64,000 nucleotides of DNA from Xenopus tropicalis (GCF_000004195.4 NC_030678.2:91822404-91886403), one strand, 5' to 3'; numbered from the stretch's first letter, positions 42,647-55,456 are shown. The notes: generated from the letters alone by a model not told the origin. Translations and numbers: made by a program.

Positions 42647-43940
42647 TGACAAATGCATAAGTTTCAGATAATGTCATATGTTTTCATTTTGCAGCAAAAA
42701 AACCACATTGCTATCCTGTAATGAAAAACATAGTAATGTTTTAGTGCATATGGCCTTGATGACAATTAGTTTCTTTTAATCAGCTCCTGTATATGTTATA
42801 TTAGGAGACAAATCATTGTTTTGGTCATATACACTTTGTTGAGGATTAACAGTGGCTGCATAGCACTTAATCAAACTCCCCCCCCCCCCCCCCCCCGTAC
42901 ATTCAGCTGGAATGCTGTTGTTGGACCCACCGGTACACAGAAGAGAGTTTTTTTTTCTGTATGTCTGGGAAGTATCAGCTTATAGTAATTTCATCTTAAG
43001 GGAGTAAAAATGAATGGACGAACTTTCAAAAGCATTAAATAAAAAGAAAGTTTTCCAAGTAACTTAATGTAAAATAAGACTTCATATTTGAGTATGCATT
43101 GTTCCGTGGTAGGGCTTTCTGCGGAGATTCTTGCAAACCAAAAAGTGTGACTTTTATTTTCTAAATTGGGCTAGACATGTAAATTCTGTATTGTGGTCCA
43201 AAACCTGCTGCTACGGCTCATTCTTGGTCTGATTTTGAGATCATGTTTCTTTCTTGGTTGCAAGACATTGAAGGGTTTTCCTGTGGAGCAAAGGATACAT
43301 TTTAAGATCTCTTTAACAACCGGTGAACGATACCTGGGCAGTTGCCAAAGTAAACTTTAAAGATGCTGACTCTTTTCATTCAACAGAACATTTTTTATTG
43401 CCATTTTTTTTCCCTTTCACTATGCTTTTCCAGAAGAGCATGTTTTCTGAAATATATCATTTGTATTAGAAAAGGGGGATATGCTGTGAATTCAGATCCT
43501 TTTTCATTGTGTGTAAATTTGTGATACTTTTGTAACAGAATTGCTTTTATAGCCAAGTTTTTAAAGTGCATTTAATAATCATAGTATGTATATTTTTATT
43601 TATATAGTGCTACTTATTAATAGTAAAGATTTTTTTTTTTTTTTTGCATGAAAAGCTGATAAAAAATAAAGCAATTTGGGGCATTCACTGTTCCCTTTGC
43701 TTTCCCTTTTTCTGTGTTAATATCTCTGTCAGGGAATTGCATATGCTCTGTTGTGTTATACACATGATGTTATACATATTTTAGAATAATATTGTTATCA
43801 TTAGTTAGAAATACAACATAAAGGCTATATTTTTAATGTTTTATATTTTTAATAATTTAGTATTGTGACATGCTTATTTTTTTTAATCAAGACTTTTTAT
43901 TCTTTGAACTTTTTACATAGTACAGAACACCTTTTAACAG

Positions 43941-44160
43941 TAGGGGGTAGATTTATTATTAAAATGTGAGTTTAAAACGTAATACATAAAAACTCTCCTG
44001 CGCTCTATTCATTCCCATGGGATTATTAGAATTGTATTTACCAATAGGTGTAAGTTACAACTCACCATTTGATAAATACTCTTCTAAAAATCCCATAGAA
44101 ATAAATAGCACATGTTTATATATTAGGCTCTAAACTCCCATTTTGATAAATCTGCCCTTA
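43941..44160. mobile_element. Harbinger-like MITE, family B
   Basis: It runs from TAGGGGGTAGATTTATTATT to TTTTGATAAATCTGCCCTTA. It has the same architecture as the 3567 copy, including AATCCCATAGAAATAAATAG-type internal sequence. Confidence 0.7.
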
Positions 44161-44299
44161 GGTCTTGACTACTTAAAGGTGAAAACTTGCATCAATTAAG
44201 GTAACTTATAATTGCCTTTTACATGTTAGTAGACAGATACAGCTATAGGTGTGCTGTAAGAGCAGCATCCACAGCTGAGTTGTACAGCAGAACAAAAAG

Positions 44300-44602
44300 C
44301 AACTTGGTTGAATGGACCCTGGGCTCCTGCTAACAGGAGCACCGACCTGGGGTATCAGGTAAGTGATTGATTACAATCACTGGGGGGTGCTTAACATTTT
44401 GGCACCCCCCTAGTGGTTAGGTCTTTTTTTCTCCTTTAAGGGCGAATAAATCTTTGCTATTGCGGGCGACTAATCTCCTTTAAATGCCATCCCACCGGCA
44501 AGAATGTAAATCGCCAGTGGGATGGCATTATGGGGAGATAAGTTGCCCGCGGTAATGAGGATTTAACATGGGCTACTAATCTCCCAGTGTGCCACTGCCC
44601 TA
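44300..44602. mobile_element. Adjacent family H and family C MITE remnants
   Basis: 44300-44440 carries GATTACAATCACTGGGGGGT and GGCACCCCCCTAG (family H). 44438-44602 carries GCGGGCGACTAATCTCC and CCATCCCACCGGCAAGAATG with its inverted partner CCAGTGGGATGGCATT (family C). Neither is coding. Confidence 0.55.
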
Positions 44603-44968
44603 ACTGCATCAGGAAGAAACATGGTAGCAAATAACACACCTTTGTCTTTTCATTTGCTGAGTAACCTAGTATGTATACATGTCCTTGGTTGTGAGGGCAG
44701 TGTCTTTTATGAGCTCAAGAGAGATTGAGTTAATATTTATAGGGGTTACCAGCTGGAAAATGGAAATTGAAGATAAGCTTTGTCTCATGGAAAAAAGAAA
44801 CTTAACATAATGTATTAAAAACTCTGTAGTGTTTCCAAAATAATGAATATTCTTCACAACCCAGTTGACAAAGGCAGCATGCACCAATGTATTTGACCTA
44901 ATTGTCAATCAAAATCTACAATCTATTAAAGTCCTACATACTGAGATTGCAGAGAGGAAAATATTAAA

Positions 44969-45301
44969 TACAGGTATCGGACCCCTTATCCGCAAACCTA
45001 TTATCCAGAAAGTTCCAAATTACAGAAAAGCCATCTGCCATAGGCTTTGTTTTAATCAAATAATTCACATTTTTAAAAATGGTTTCCTTTTTCTCTCTAG
45101 TAATAAAACAGTACCTTGTACCTGGTCCCAACTAAGATATAATTAATCTTTATTGGAGCCAAAACAATCCTATTGGGTTTAATTACTGTTTAAATCATTT
45201 TATTAGCAGACTTAAGGTAGGGGATCCGAATTATGGAAAGACTGCTTATCTGAAAAAAACCCAGGTCCCGAACATTCTGGATAACAGGTCCCATACCTGT
45301 A
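44969..45301. mobile_element. Family A MITE, full-length copy with TA flanks
   Basis: It runs from TACAGGTATCGGACCCCTTA to ACAGGTCCCATACCTGTA. It is the cleanest example of the family in the window and matches the 37284 copy closely along its length. Confidence 0.8.
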
Positions 45302-45534
45302 CTATTTTTACTGGCCTGGGTTATCTACTATGGGAGTTTTCATACAGCCATCTTTGAAGATTTTCGCGTGCAACAGAATTAAGTTGCCTGTTTTACTGTA
45401 TGGTCCATACCAACCAGACCTCGGAATGAAACCAAGCTCTTCAGTGCACGTTCATAGCCTGTGAAACTCCTGGGATATTTTATTCTTCAAAGATGACAGA
45501 GGGTCTTAGGTAAGTGATTAAAATATAATTCATA

Positions 45535-47060
45535 AACTCCCAAGTCAATCAACCTTCTGTGAAATCAAACTGCCCACTTAGGTAGCAACACTGATTGACA
45601 ATCAATTTCACACACAGTTGTGCGAATAGAATAGACAACAGGTGGAAATTATAGGCAATTAGCAAGACATCCCCAACAAAGAAGTGGGTTCTGCAGGTGG
45701 TGACTACAGACCACTTCTCAGTTCCTATGCTTTCTGGCTGATGTTTTGGTCACTTTTGAATGCTGGTGGCTGTGCTGGCGGTGCTTTCACTTTAGTGGTA
45801 GCATGAGACGGAGTCTACAACCCGCACAAATGGCTCAGGTAGTGCAGCTCACCCAGGATGGCACATCAATGCGAGCTGTGGCAAGAAGGTTTGCTGTGTC
45901 TGTCAGAGTAGTGTCCAGAGCATGAAGGTGCTACCAGGAGACAGGCCAGTACATCAGGAGACGTGGAGGAGGCCGTAGGAGGGCAACAACCCAGCAGCTG
46001 GACCGCTACCTCTGCCTTTGTGCTAGGAGGAACAGGAGGAGCACTGCCAGAGCCCTGCAAAATGACCTTCAGCGGGCCACAAATGTGCATGTGTCTGCTC
46101 AAACGTTCAAACAGACTCCATGAGGGTGGTATGAGGGCCCGACGTCCACAGGTGGGGGTTGTGCTTACAGCCCTACACCATGGAGGACGTTTGGTATTTG
46201 CTAGAGAATACCAAGATTGGCAAATTTGCCACTGGCGCCCTGTGCTCTTCACAGCTGAAAGCAGGTTCACACTGAGCACATGTGACAGAGTCTGGAGACG
46301 CCGTGGCCTGTAACATCCTCCAGCATGACCGGTTTGTCAGTGGGTCAGTAATGGTGTGGGGTTGCATTTCTTTGGGGGTCCGCACAGCCCTCATTGTGCT
46401 CGCCAGAGGTACCCTGACTGCCATTAGGTACCGAGATGAGATCCTCAGACCCTTTGTGAGACCATATGCTGGTGGGGTTGGCTCTGGGTTCCTCCTTATG
46501 CAAGACAATACTAGACCTCATGCAGCTGGAGTGTGTCAGCAGTTCCTGCAAGACAAAGGCATTGATGCTATGGACTGGCCCGCCCATTCCCCAGACCTGA
46601 ATCCAATTGAGCACATCTGGGACATAATGTCTCGCTCCATCCACCAACGCCACTTTGCACCACAGACTGTCCAGGAGTTGGTGGATGCTTTAGTCCAGGT
46701 CTGGGAGGAGATCCCTCAGGATACCATCCGCCACCTCATCAGGAGCATGCCCAGGCATTGTAGGGAGGTCATACAGGCACGTGGAGGCCACGCACACTAC
46801 TGAGCCTCATTTTGTTTTAAGGACATTACATCAAAGTTGAATCAGCCTGTAGTGTTTTTTCCACTTTAATTTTTAATGTGACTCCAAATCCAGACCTCCA
46901 TGGGTTGATAAATTTGATTTCCATTGATAATTTTTGTGTGATTTTGTTGTCAGCACATTCAACTATGTAAGGAATTAAGTATTTAATAAGAATAAGAATA
47001 TTTCATTTATTCAGATCTAGGATGTCTTATTTTTGTGTTCCCTTTATTTTTTTGTGTGTG
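45535..47060 (+). mobile_element. Tc1-family transposon, decayed, second family
   Basis: A non-coding leader (AACAGGTGGAAATTATAGGC, GGTGACTACAGACCACTTCT) precedes the transposase relic at 45803-46803. The 3' side continues through CAGACCTCCATGGGTTGATA and TGTTGTCAGCACATTCAACT to about GTGTTCCCTTTATTTTTTTG. The left terminal repeat is not recognisable, so the element is probably 5'-damaged. The leader and tail look like a Tc1 family that is widespread in fishes; this is recollection, not a search. Confidence 0.75.
45803..46803 (+). pseudogene. Tc1-type transposase pseudogene with lost catalytic Asp
   Basis: The start is ATG at 45803 ([12 protein letters not shown]). The N-terminal helix-turn-helix ([20 protein letters not shown]) is followed by TGA at 45923-45925. 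Frameshifts are inferred near 46105 and near 46305, since the family-like frame changes there. The first DDE position reads FTAESRF (GCT at 46254-46256), where Tc1 proteins have Asp. The second is seen in LLMQDNTRPH and the third in [11 protein letters not shown]. The last 174 codons, to TGA at 46801, are open. The protein cannot be functional. Confidence 0.88.
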
Positions 47061-47152
47061 TGTCCCTTTTTCCCCGTTAGTTGAAGCTTATATTCATTTT
47101 TTTTATGTTAATCTCCCAGTTTTTCAAAATGAGATAATGCAGTGGCACATAC

Positions 47153-47245
47153 TACAGGTATTGGGATCCCTTATCTGGAAATCTGTTATTCAGAATGAGA
47201 ATTTAAACAGTGGCACTATTCGGAAAGGCACAAGGGTTTTAACCG
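47153..47245. mobile_element. Family A MITE fragment
   Basis: The left end TACAGGTATTGGGATCCCTT is present, then similarity stops after about 60-90 bp. Confidence 0.5.
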
Positions 47246-48431
47246 CATAACTTTTGTTTTTGTAATACAACACGGGAGTTTTTGGGGCTCTACCTTTCAA
47301 GGTCCACAGTCTGTGCATGTGCACTAATTATAATATTTAAATACAGATTGTTTTTTTTATCTTAAATAATGTTGTGCTAAATGCAAAACAAACTTTCAAG
47401 GCAATATAAAGAAAAGGTATTTATGACATTATTAAGCAGAATTAACAAAACATTAAATGAATAGCATAATTCCGGATGGGAACACATACTCTTGGTAAGT
47501 AATATCTATGTGATTTATGTGATGCTGGGCAAAATGAAGAGAGCATAGTTTATTATAGTTCTGTAGAAGGAAAAAGTGGACAGAAAGAGAGGTGTGTTGG
47601 CTAGTAACAGAGAAGAGAAAAATTTATACCACACATACAGGCAGACAAAATAAATCTCTGTGCATAACAGATATCTTGCATGTTCAGTATTTGCAGTTTT
47701 TTTGTCATCTTAAAACATGGAGACAATTCTGTCAATACTTAGTTCATTAATAAACTATAACGTTAGTAATAGATTATTGATCCATTGCTAACTATTCTCT
47801 GCAGACAATCCATTAGCCAGTTTCCTATCTGTGAGCACTGTATTGCTACATCGCATGAAAAACTTTTGCACCATCAACTGCGGCACACATGAACTTTTAT
47901 TTTGCCATCTACATTGTGTTTTGCCTTTTTGTATAACAGCTATAAGAAATAAACTTGGATGGTACAAGGGGTTGTATCCCCATTCCCAGTTAATATATGA
48001 TGAGGCACATTTAGATATTAAGCTCATCACAGGGAAAAATCTGGTTTGTGAAGCTAAAGTTCGGGTTCTCATCCACAATGTAATCACTGGCCTCAAATTT
48101 ATCTTTGCAGAGTGCAGTGACGGAAAGGTACGCAAAAGAGCAAGAGGTCATCACTCTTAACATAGAGGATATATATATATATATATTTTGCATATTTTAA
48201 GTTTTATTTATCAGATCCATGATGAACACTGGTGCTTTATGCCCTTTTATAAAAAGAAAGGTCAGCAGCAAGTTTATTTTAAATAAAGCTTTAAAGCTAA
48301 CTTGTCGAGTAATAGTGTTCTATAGTTCTATTCTCTATTGCTCTTATTGAATGAAAACATTATTCAGGAAGAAGGCATCACTTGAGCGGTGTGCTCTGTC
48401 AAATATCTGTTTTGCACCAGCAGTTTACTGG

Positions 48432-49004
48432 TACAGGTATGTGATACCTTATCTAGAAATCCATTATCCAGAAAGCTCCCAATAACAGTCACCTCCTATA
48501 GACTCGATTTGAATCAAATAATCTAAAAGTTAAAAAAATATATATTTTCTTCTACAGTAAGAAAACAGTACGTTGTACTTACACCCAGCTAAGGATGTAA
48601 TTAACCCTTACTGCAGGCAAAATAATCCAGTTGGGTTCATTTAATGGTTTAATTATTTTTTTAGTAGACTTAGGGGCAGAATTATCAAAATGTGAGTTTT
48701 GAACTTAATACATAAAAACCTCACCTATGTTCTATTCATTCCTGTAGCATTTCTTAGAAGTGTATTTATCAAATACTGAACGTTAACTTTCACCCATTTA
48801 TAAGTATGCTTCTAAAAATCTCATAAGAATGAATACAATGTGGGTGAGTTTTTATGTATTACGCTTAAAATCACATTTTGATAATTCTGCCCCTAAATCT
48901 ACTAAACCATTAAATATAAATATGGAGATCCAAATTAAGGAAAGACCCCTTATCTGGAAAACCCTAGGTCCTGATCATTCTGGATTACAGGTCCCATAAC
49001 TGTA
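48432..49004. mobile_element. Family A MITE carrying a nested family B MITE
   Basis: The outer ends are TACAGGTATGTGATACC and GGTCCCATAACTGTA. At TAGTAGACTTA the family A sequence is interrupted by 48673-48894, whose ends are GGGGCAGAATTATCAAAATG and CATTTTGATAATTCTGCCCC. Family A sequence then resumes. Confidence 0.75.
48673..48894. mobile_element. Nested Harbinger-like MITE, family B
   Basis: Near-perfect inverted ends (GGGGCAGAATTATCAAAATG and its complement). The internal layout matches the 3567 and 43941 copies. Both this copy's ends share the same one-base deletion relative to the ATTTATC of other copies. Confidence 0.75.
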
Positions 49005-52000
49005 CTCTGTTCTTAAGCCAACTCTACTATATACCACGTATAAGTTTTGCAGCATATGCTGCACAAGATGATAGAGCACAATTACAAAGGAGGGAAATTC
49101 TCAGATTTGCTCAGATCTCTCTGGTGTCTGAGAAAGGACAGTATTATTATACAGTAACATCTCTGTTTCACCCTGTGCTTATATTGTGGAATATGAATCA
49201 ATGAAGCAGCAACAGAAGACTGCTTTTTGTGATGTCTAACCATCGGGCTTTTGTTTTTTGTGCTTATTGAAAACTTCCTCATCTTACAGGCTTTACCAGT
49301 TTTTTTTATATCTGTATTAAATGTAATCTAATCTAAGCATTGTTATGAGTCGGAGAGACTTTATTGTGCAGTTTTGTACTCAAAGCTTTTATATTTACCT
49401 GTGCTTATGAATATTTTCCTTGTGTGCCAGTGAGCATGTCAAAAAAATCCAGCTGCTTGTTTTTGTTTGCACTGCAGGATTATCACCAACTCAATCTGTG
49501 TTATTATTATTTATCTGACCTTTAATCCATTTAAGTGCTGGGTTTAAGAGTTGATCATCTTAGGGCACCCAAGTTTGGTTTCTTCCAATTGGCAGCCAAT
49601 ATATATAACTAGGGTACCTGTCTTCTGTATTTGGTGTTTGCATTTTATATTTTTATAGCATCACAACATTCCCTGTGTTGAACCTAGGCTTTCTCTAGAT
49701 CAGATGTCCTTGTTATCTCACTGATAAATACAGTGGTATGCACTTTGTATGAATTATTGATGTCCTTTTCAAGATTTGTATCACCAGTAGCCTTCTGGGG
49801 ATTGCTTCAACTTTCTAAAGTAACTGGCGTGAAATTGATACACTCTGTTAACGGGCAGGAAAAGATCTTTTAAAAGTGCTTGATGTTTTACATCTAGGAA
49901 CAAAAAATCTGATGTAATGTGTGATAAATGTATGATATAACACTTCTCAATGTTAATCTTCTCCTTTGCTGTTTCAATAGAGTAATTCCTTCATAGGACT
50001 CCATTGAAACCTAACATGAAACTGAAACCATTTCTTGAAAAATATTTTATTCCTGGATAAGAGAAGTTGTGAGGTGAAAAACAAGCCTTTGGGCTTTATG
50101 GGAATAGCAGAGCAGAATTGTAATTTGTTTCATTTCAAACAATTAGCATTGTTAAGAAATCTGGGCCCACTAATGCCACATTACATCTGGATTCACAATT
50201 TCTTTTCATACTCGCAGACTGATATGCTGAAAATGTTATACTACCACACCTTGGCTTATAAAACATGCATGAAATATACATGTCCATTGCATAGATGCAC
50301 ATACAGATATTATATGAGATGGCCATAAATTGCAGTGTTTTTATTTTTGGAGACAATGTACATATTGTATCATATATACATTTTTATTATTATGTAAGTT
50401 AGACTGCAACAACCTTGTAAGATCAAATAAGAAGAAGAGCCAAGAAGAACTGTCATATGATGATAATTAAACAAGGTATATTGTTGCTACCATTTTAAAT
50501 TGCTATCTAATGAGCTGCCAATAGGGCAACTACACAAATGACTTTTATTTACTGTTGTTTGTCTATCATTGCAACTACTACTATAGTAAAGGAATAGTTA
50601 TACTGTGGGCACTAATAGGAGGTGCCAAGAGAAGGACAAGAAGTAGTATGCCAATTGGTGTATCTTATACAGCCTAACAGTTATTGGTTGTTGCATTATA
50701 AACAACAACCTTCCATTATGTATTCTTCTCTGATAGGAGCATTATAGAAAAATCTGCAAACCAGGTAACAGGCTGCAACCTTCAGTAAACAGCAATAGAA
50801 ACAGAATAATCTTACAGATTTCACAAAGTGTTTTTCTGACAATGTTTACCAATATCAGCAGTGTTATAATATTAAGTATCGTTGTTTTAGTATTCTAGAT
50901 CTAACATCAGCCCAATACATAAAACTTCAAGTGCAAAGAGGCCTTGGACAATTGATGTGTATTCAAGCTGAAAAAAAACAAGGCATTGAAAATAAATGTC
51001 AAAAAGTGAAAAAGATTGCATAGAAATCTAAGATGCTTTTAAACAAGATTAAGATAAGGACCATTAGGGTTCATGTCGCCGACCTGTCTGCATTAAGATG
51101 TATCTTGCTTGGCGCCTGAAAAACAGATGATTCATTCAATATGTGTCATATCAAAGTCAACCCGTCCAGTGTGGAGGGAAATGCTAATGCTTATTTGTTT
51201 AACAGAGATGCCTCTACCTCCTATCTATCTGACCTTTGTTTTCTAGCTCAGAAACCTAAATATTACCATCTCTGCAGTGCTGAATTTAAAACATCTATAA
51301 TAGGAAAACTGACACAAAAATGCATGCATTAAAAAAACCCTGGTATAAACATTTTTTTTAAGCAAAATAGCTCTGGAAAAGGTGCAGTTTAACAGATTAC
51401 TGGAAGAACTGCTTTATGCAAACCTATACTGTTGCATAACATAGGTGCACATATATCTATGAATTGCTACATTAGTGTTCCTATGTTTCATATAAAGCAT
51501 ATTCTATAATTGCTATATATTATAATAAATAAATGTTTTTCCTTTTTATTAAAGGAATGGTTTCTTAATAGTTTTTAGATTCTTTCCTGTATTCTTGTAT
51601 ACAACAATACAATAGAGTGGATTACATCATGATTTTCTTATATTTGTATCCTATAACATTTTTTTTTTAACAATATTTTTAATATAGGCTGTTACCTACT
51701 CTGTGTGCTTTTGCTGTGAAGTCCCAGTTTAAATTATTTTATACTGCTTATTAACTACGCCAGCATTAATGCTTGAATTTCGTTTGTTTTTTTTTTTTTG
51801 CGTGTAAAAATTTGTGTTTGAAGTTTAAGACAGCATTGCAAAGGAAAGTTATATACATGTGGAGTATCTTTCCACCAGATGTACTTAAATATACTGGTCT
51901 AAAAAGAGACAGGCAGCAGTAATTATATACAGTTTCACACTCTAAAATAGATGGACTGTTGGCTATCATTCTGCTCTCAGACATCTGTATACTGTATGTT

Positions 52001-52075
52001 CCCTTATTCCCCCAACATTGTAATATTTGTGTGTGTGTACTTATATACTTATACACTTGTGTGTGTATATGTGTG

Positions 52076-52081
<6 letters not shown>

Positions 52082-52137
<56 letters not shown>
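52082..52137. repeat. (AT)n microsatellite
   Basis: About 56 bp of AT preceded by GT-rich sequence (GTGTGTGTAC and GTGTGTATATGTGTGTAT). Confidence 0.95.
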
Positions 52138-52141
<4 letters not shown>

Positions 52142-52209
52142 TAGTCCAGGTAAAATCGGCACTCACCGCTCCAAAGGCACTCGCCGGGTGCTGACCAGAA
52201 AAACAGACA

Positions 52210-52429
52210 GCAGGTTTGTAGAAAACACTCATGGCATCAAAATGTGAAGTAAAAAAACTTTCTTGTTTATTTAATCATCGCATCAACGCGTTTCGATCCT
52301 CATAGGATCGTCATCAGGATCCTGATGACGATCCTATGAGGATCGAAACGCATTGATGCGATGATTAAATAAACAAGAAAGTTTTTTTACTTTACATTTT
52401 GATGCCGTGAGTGCTTTCTACAAACCTGC
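52210..52429. repeat. 220-bp near-perfect palindrome
   Basis: The left arm starts GCAGGTTTGTAGAAAACACT and the right arm ends with the near complement AGTGCTTTCTACAAACCTGC. The arms meet at GGATCC (52317-52322) with no spacer. Only a few mismatches are seen over about 110 bp. The centre contains CTGATGACGATCC and GGATCGAAACGC on both strands. The palindrome is bounded on both sides by AT microsatellites (52082-52137 and 52430-52456), the left one separated by about 70 bp. Confidence 0.9.
52322..52362 (+). ncRNA. Hammerhead-like core in the palindrome
   Basis: CTGATGA (52322-52328) matches the invariant hammerhead element exactly. It is followed by a CGATCC/GGATCG hairpin with loop TATGA, GAAAC (52345-52349) and a short GC-type stem (CGC with GCG). 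Pairing of stem II competes for the G of GAAA by one base, so the fold is one nucleotide off canonical. The other arm carries the same core on the minus strand. Ribozyme activity is not established. Confidence 0.35.
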
Positions 52430-52456
52430 TATATATATATATATATATATATATAT
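52430..52456. repeat. (TA)n microsatellite
   Basis: Follows directly after the palindrome's right arm. Confidence 0.95.
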
Positions 52457-53422
52457 TCTTGTGTTTTATTCACAAAAGTACAATAAGTCACTGCTTTAAA
52501 AATGAAATCAAGATTTTATTAAATCACACCAGTCTGTGAAGATGATCTTGAAGCTTTTTTTTTTTATTTAGCTTTCACTTGCCGGGTGCCTTAAGCTGCT
52601 CTTCCCATATGTTTTGTACTGTTCTTGACATTTATGAACGACTGTGCTTTGTTTTCTAATCTTTTATGAATTATAAGGGCCTTTACATTCCCTCGCTTTA
52701 AATCAGCTAAGAGAGGAATGCAATATGAAGTATATTGCGAGTTCTAACTGAACAGGAGACTGAGCCGTGCTCTCCACTGGCATTTTGTAAAAGCCATTTA
52801 TTGTTTAGTTGCATATTTACTTAATTATTGTCTTTCCTGTTTTTGCTTTGCTGCATAAAGAACATTAGAGGCACTGCTAGACTTGCAGGTGTGTCATTCA
52901 CAACACTCATTTGTGTTCTCGCTCTGTGTTCGTTTTTATCTTCCTTGTGGAAGCAACTGAGCTTGTCTTGTAACTCCCAGCTACCAGGCATTATGACAGC
53001 ATGACAATATCACTTAACATATTTATGCAACTGTATAAAGAAATAAACTGAACGGGTAATATTTTTTATACATATGGTGTATTTTTATATACACCACAAT
53101 TTCACTTCAAAATGCTTGTAAATTTTTAATGAACTTTTCATATTTGTTTGTTTTTGTTTTTTTTATTTCCTTTTGATACAGATTTTTGTTTTTGAGTTCA
53201 GTTTTACAAGGCAATTTTGTATGCTAAAAAACATCAGTGACAATTTATATATACAATGGCCCAAAGGGCCTTATGAATTTGCATTCTTTGCAGTGCTTTG
53301 AACATCAGTTAAGGCTGACCACATCATGCATGGGCATCAAACAGCATTTGGGCAGCATGACACCCACACACACACTTACCCACACCATGATACCTCACCT
53401 TCCAAGGAGAAGGACAGTCTAA

Positions 53423-53780
53423 ATCACTGGGGGGGATTGTAATAGTTTACCTGGCACCCCTGTTAGCAGAAAACTGCACCAACCTATGTTATCTCTACAG
53501 AAGTTCTTAGGTGCAACCTTTCTTTCTCTTGTTTTCAATGTGGTGGGTGTGTGCAGGTGCACTAGACTGAAAGAGCTGGCTTTTAGTTTCTAAGTTTGGC
53601 TTGCACTCTACTGCGCATGCGCCTGTCCGAACCAGAATGAAAAGAAAACGGAAAACTTCAAAGAAGATGGCGACAAGGATCTTACCAGCCCAGGGCATCA
53701 GATACGTTATCCTAATCACTGGAGGGTGCTTAATATTTTGACACCCCCAGTGAACTTTCCATTTCCTTCTCCTTTAAAAA
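53423..53780. mobile_element. MITE family H
   Basis: CACTGGGGGGGATTGTAATA at the left and CCTAATCACTGGAGGGTGC at the right share the family block. GCGCATGCGCCTG-type GC-rich sequence lies in the centre (ACTGCGCATGCGCCTGTCC). Confidence 0.5.
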
Positions 53781-55456
53781 GGGGTTAAACTTCACCCTCC
53801 AGTAGTTAAATACAGATTAACACATGCCATGAAAATAGGTTATTTGATTTCACAATGTATATATCTCTATAAGCAATGGAAAACAAAAAAAACTATCCAT
53901 AATATCAACTCATATCCTGTGCAATATGATCAGATTAAATCAATATGAATCTGCATCTTATTAATATTCTTTCTCAAGGCTGCCATTTGGCAGCTCGATT
54001 TCCCTTAATTGTGTGACAAGGGTTTATTGATCCTGCTAGATAATAAAGGAATGTTTTGTTGTGGTGGAAAAGTAATGTCTGACTTGTGCTTATGTTCAGA
54101 AATCTGGAATATAATGCTCAAATATAACAGAAAAGGTGTATAACATATTTTGATTTAGGAAGTAAAATGTATATTTCACTTAATATATGATTCCTTGCCA
54201 CGGGTAGATGTGTATATAATAGTGCCATGACACTATTGTAAATTTGGCAGAAAACGTTCATTTTGTTGCACAGTGTGTACCAAGCCAGCGGTTGCACTTG
54301 GAGTAGAGTGCCCTTATTGTAAATGTTTAATGAAATGAATCTTACAAAAATAAAATATAACAATTATGTAATATTTATTACATGCGCTCAACAAAAATAA
54401 ACTAGAGAGAGAAACTGAAAATTGCTGATGCATTTGGCTAACATAGAAAGGAACCTTGTATCTTTATTTGGAAATGAGAAGTAATAATTTTTTTTACAAT
54501 ATTGTATGTGTTATTTACATGCATCATGAAATTACAGATATTAATGACCGGTTAAGAAAATTGAACATTTTCTGACTCTAAAAAATAAGTTGCATTTGAA
54601 AAAGATATTTATCTCAGGAATAAAAAGTGAGAGTTCTACTATAGGTTTTTAGTATCAACAAAGCAGAAGTGAAAATGTTCCTAACATAAGTATCTAATTT
54701 GTCCTGATGTATACTGTCATAAAAGCACTTATCTATGCAGTGCAAGGTTTGCAAACTGAGAAAGCTATAGGGTGCCATAAACTGGTACACAGCAACATTT
54801 CAACCAAGTGGTTTTCCATCTGTTATACTAAGTATTTTATTTAGGATGGATTTCTTTCCAGAACAACAGAACTGTTTTGGTTTTTTTTTTTTTGTTTTTT
54901 TATATTAGCCAGGACATTATCTATTGCCTATGTGGGGTTTTTTAGACAAAGGATGCAGGAATCGCATAATAGAAATTCAGGCTATGTGCTTTTGGTATAC
55001 ATTAATACAACGCTATTCATATTTAAATAACACATTATATAATTTAGGCTAATTTGCCTGTGCAAAGTACCATGCACTGATGCAATTCACCAATGCATAT
55101 GCAAATTAGTGTCCACCTATTGAATTTGTTATAACATGGTGTAAGAAGTGCACAGCGCCAATATCGGTATTAGCGTCCTCAAGACCAGTGTTACTTCTGA
55201 GCTTGTATTGCAACTGTGCACCCTGTAATTTGTGCTTGCATAATATTCACCAGGCTAAACTTCTGTATGTAAATTGTAACTTTTTTTTTTGTTTTTTTTT
55301 TTTTTTCAAACATTTTTATTACATTATTCCATAAATATAATTATAAATATAAACATAAAAAGAAAATAAAAATGTAATGAAAGCAGAAAGAAAGTAAGGA
55401 CATGGAAGTAATACAGGAAGTCTATACATCCCAGTGGTAAGAAGTCATCTTAACAC

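Noticed and set aside
45866..46653. Minus-strand frames of 102-137 codons
   Set aside because: Shadows of the plus-strand Tc1 transposase relic.
47788..48160. Overlapping 115- and 109-codon frames on opposite strands
   Set aside because: No recognisable motif, no splice-site context and no similarity to the missing BRIP1 segment; treated as chance.
51951..52247. 98-codon frame with Tyr-Ile repeats
   Set aside because: It reads through the AT microsatellite and into the palindrome; artefact.
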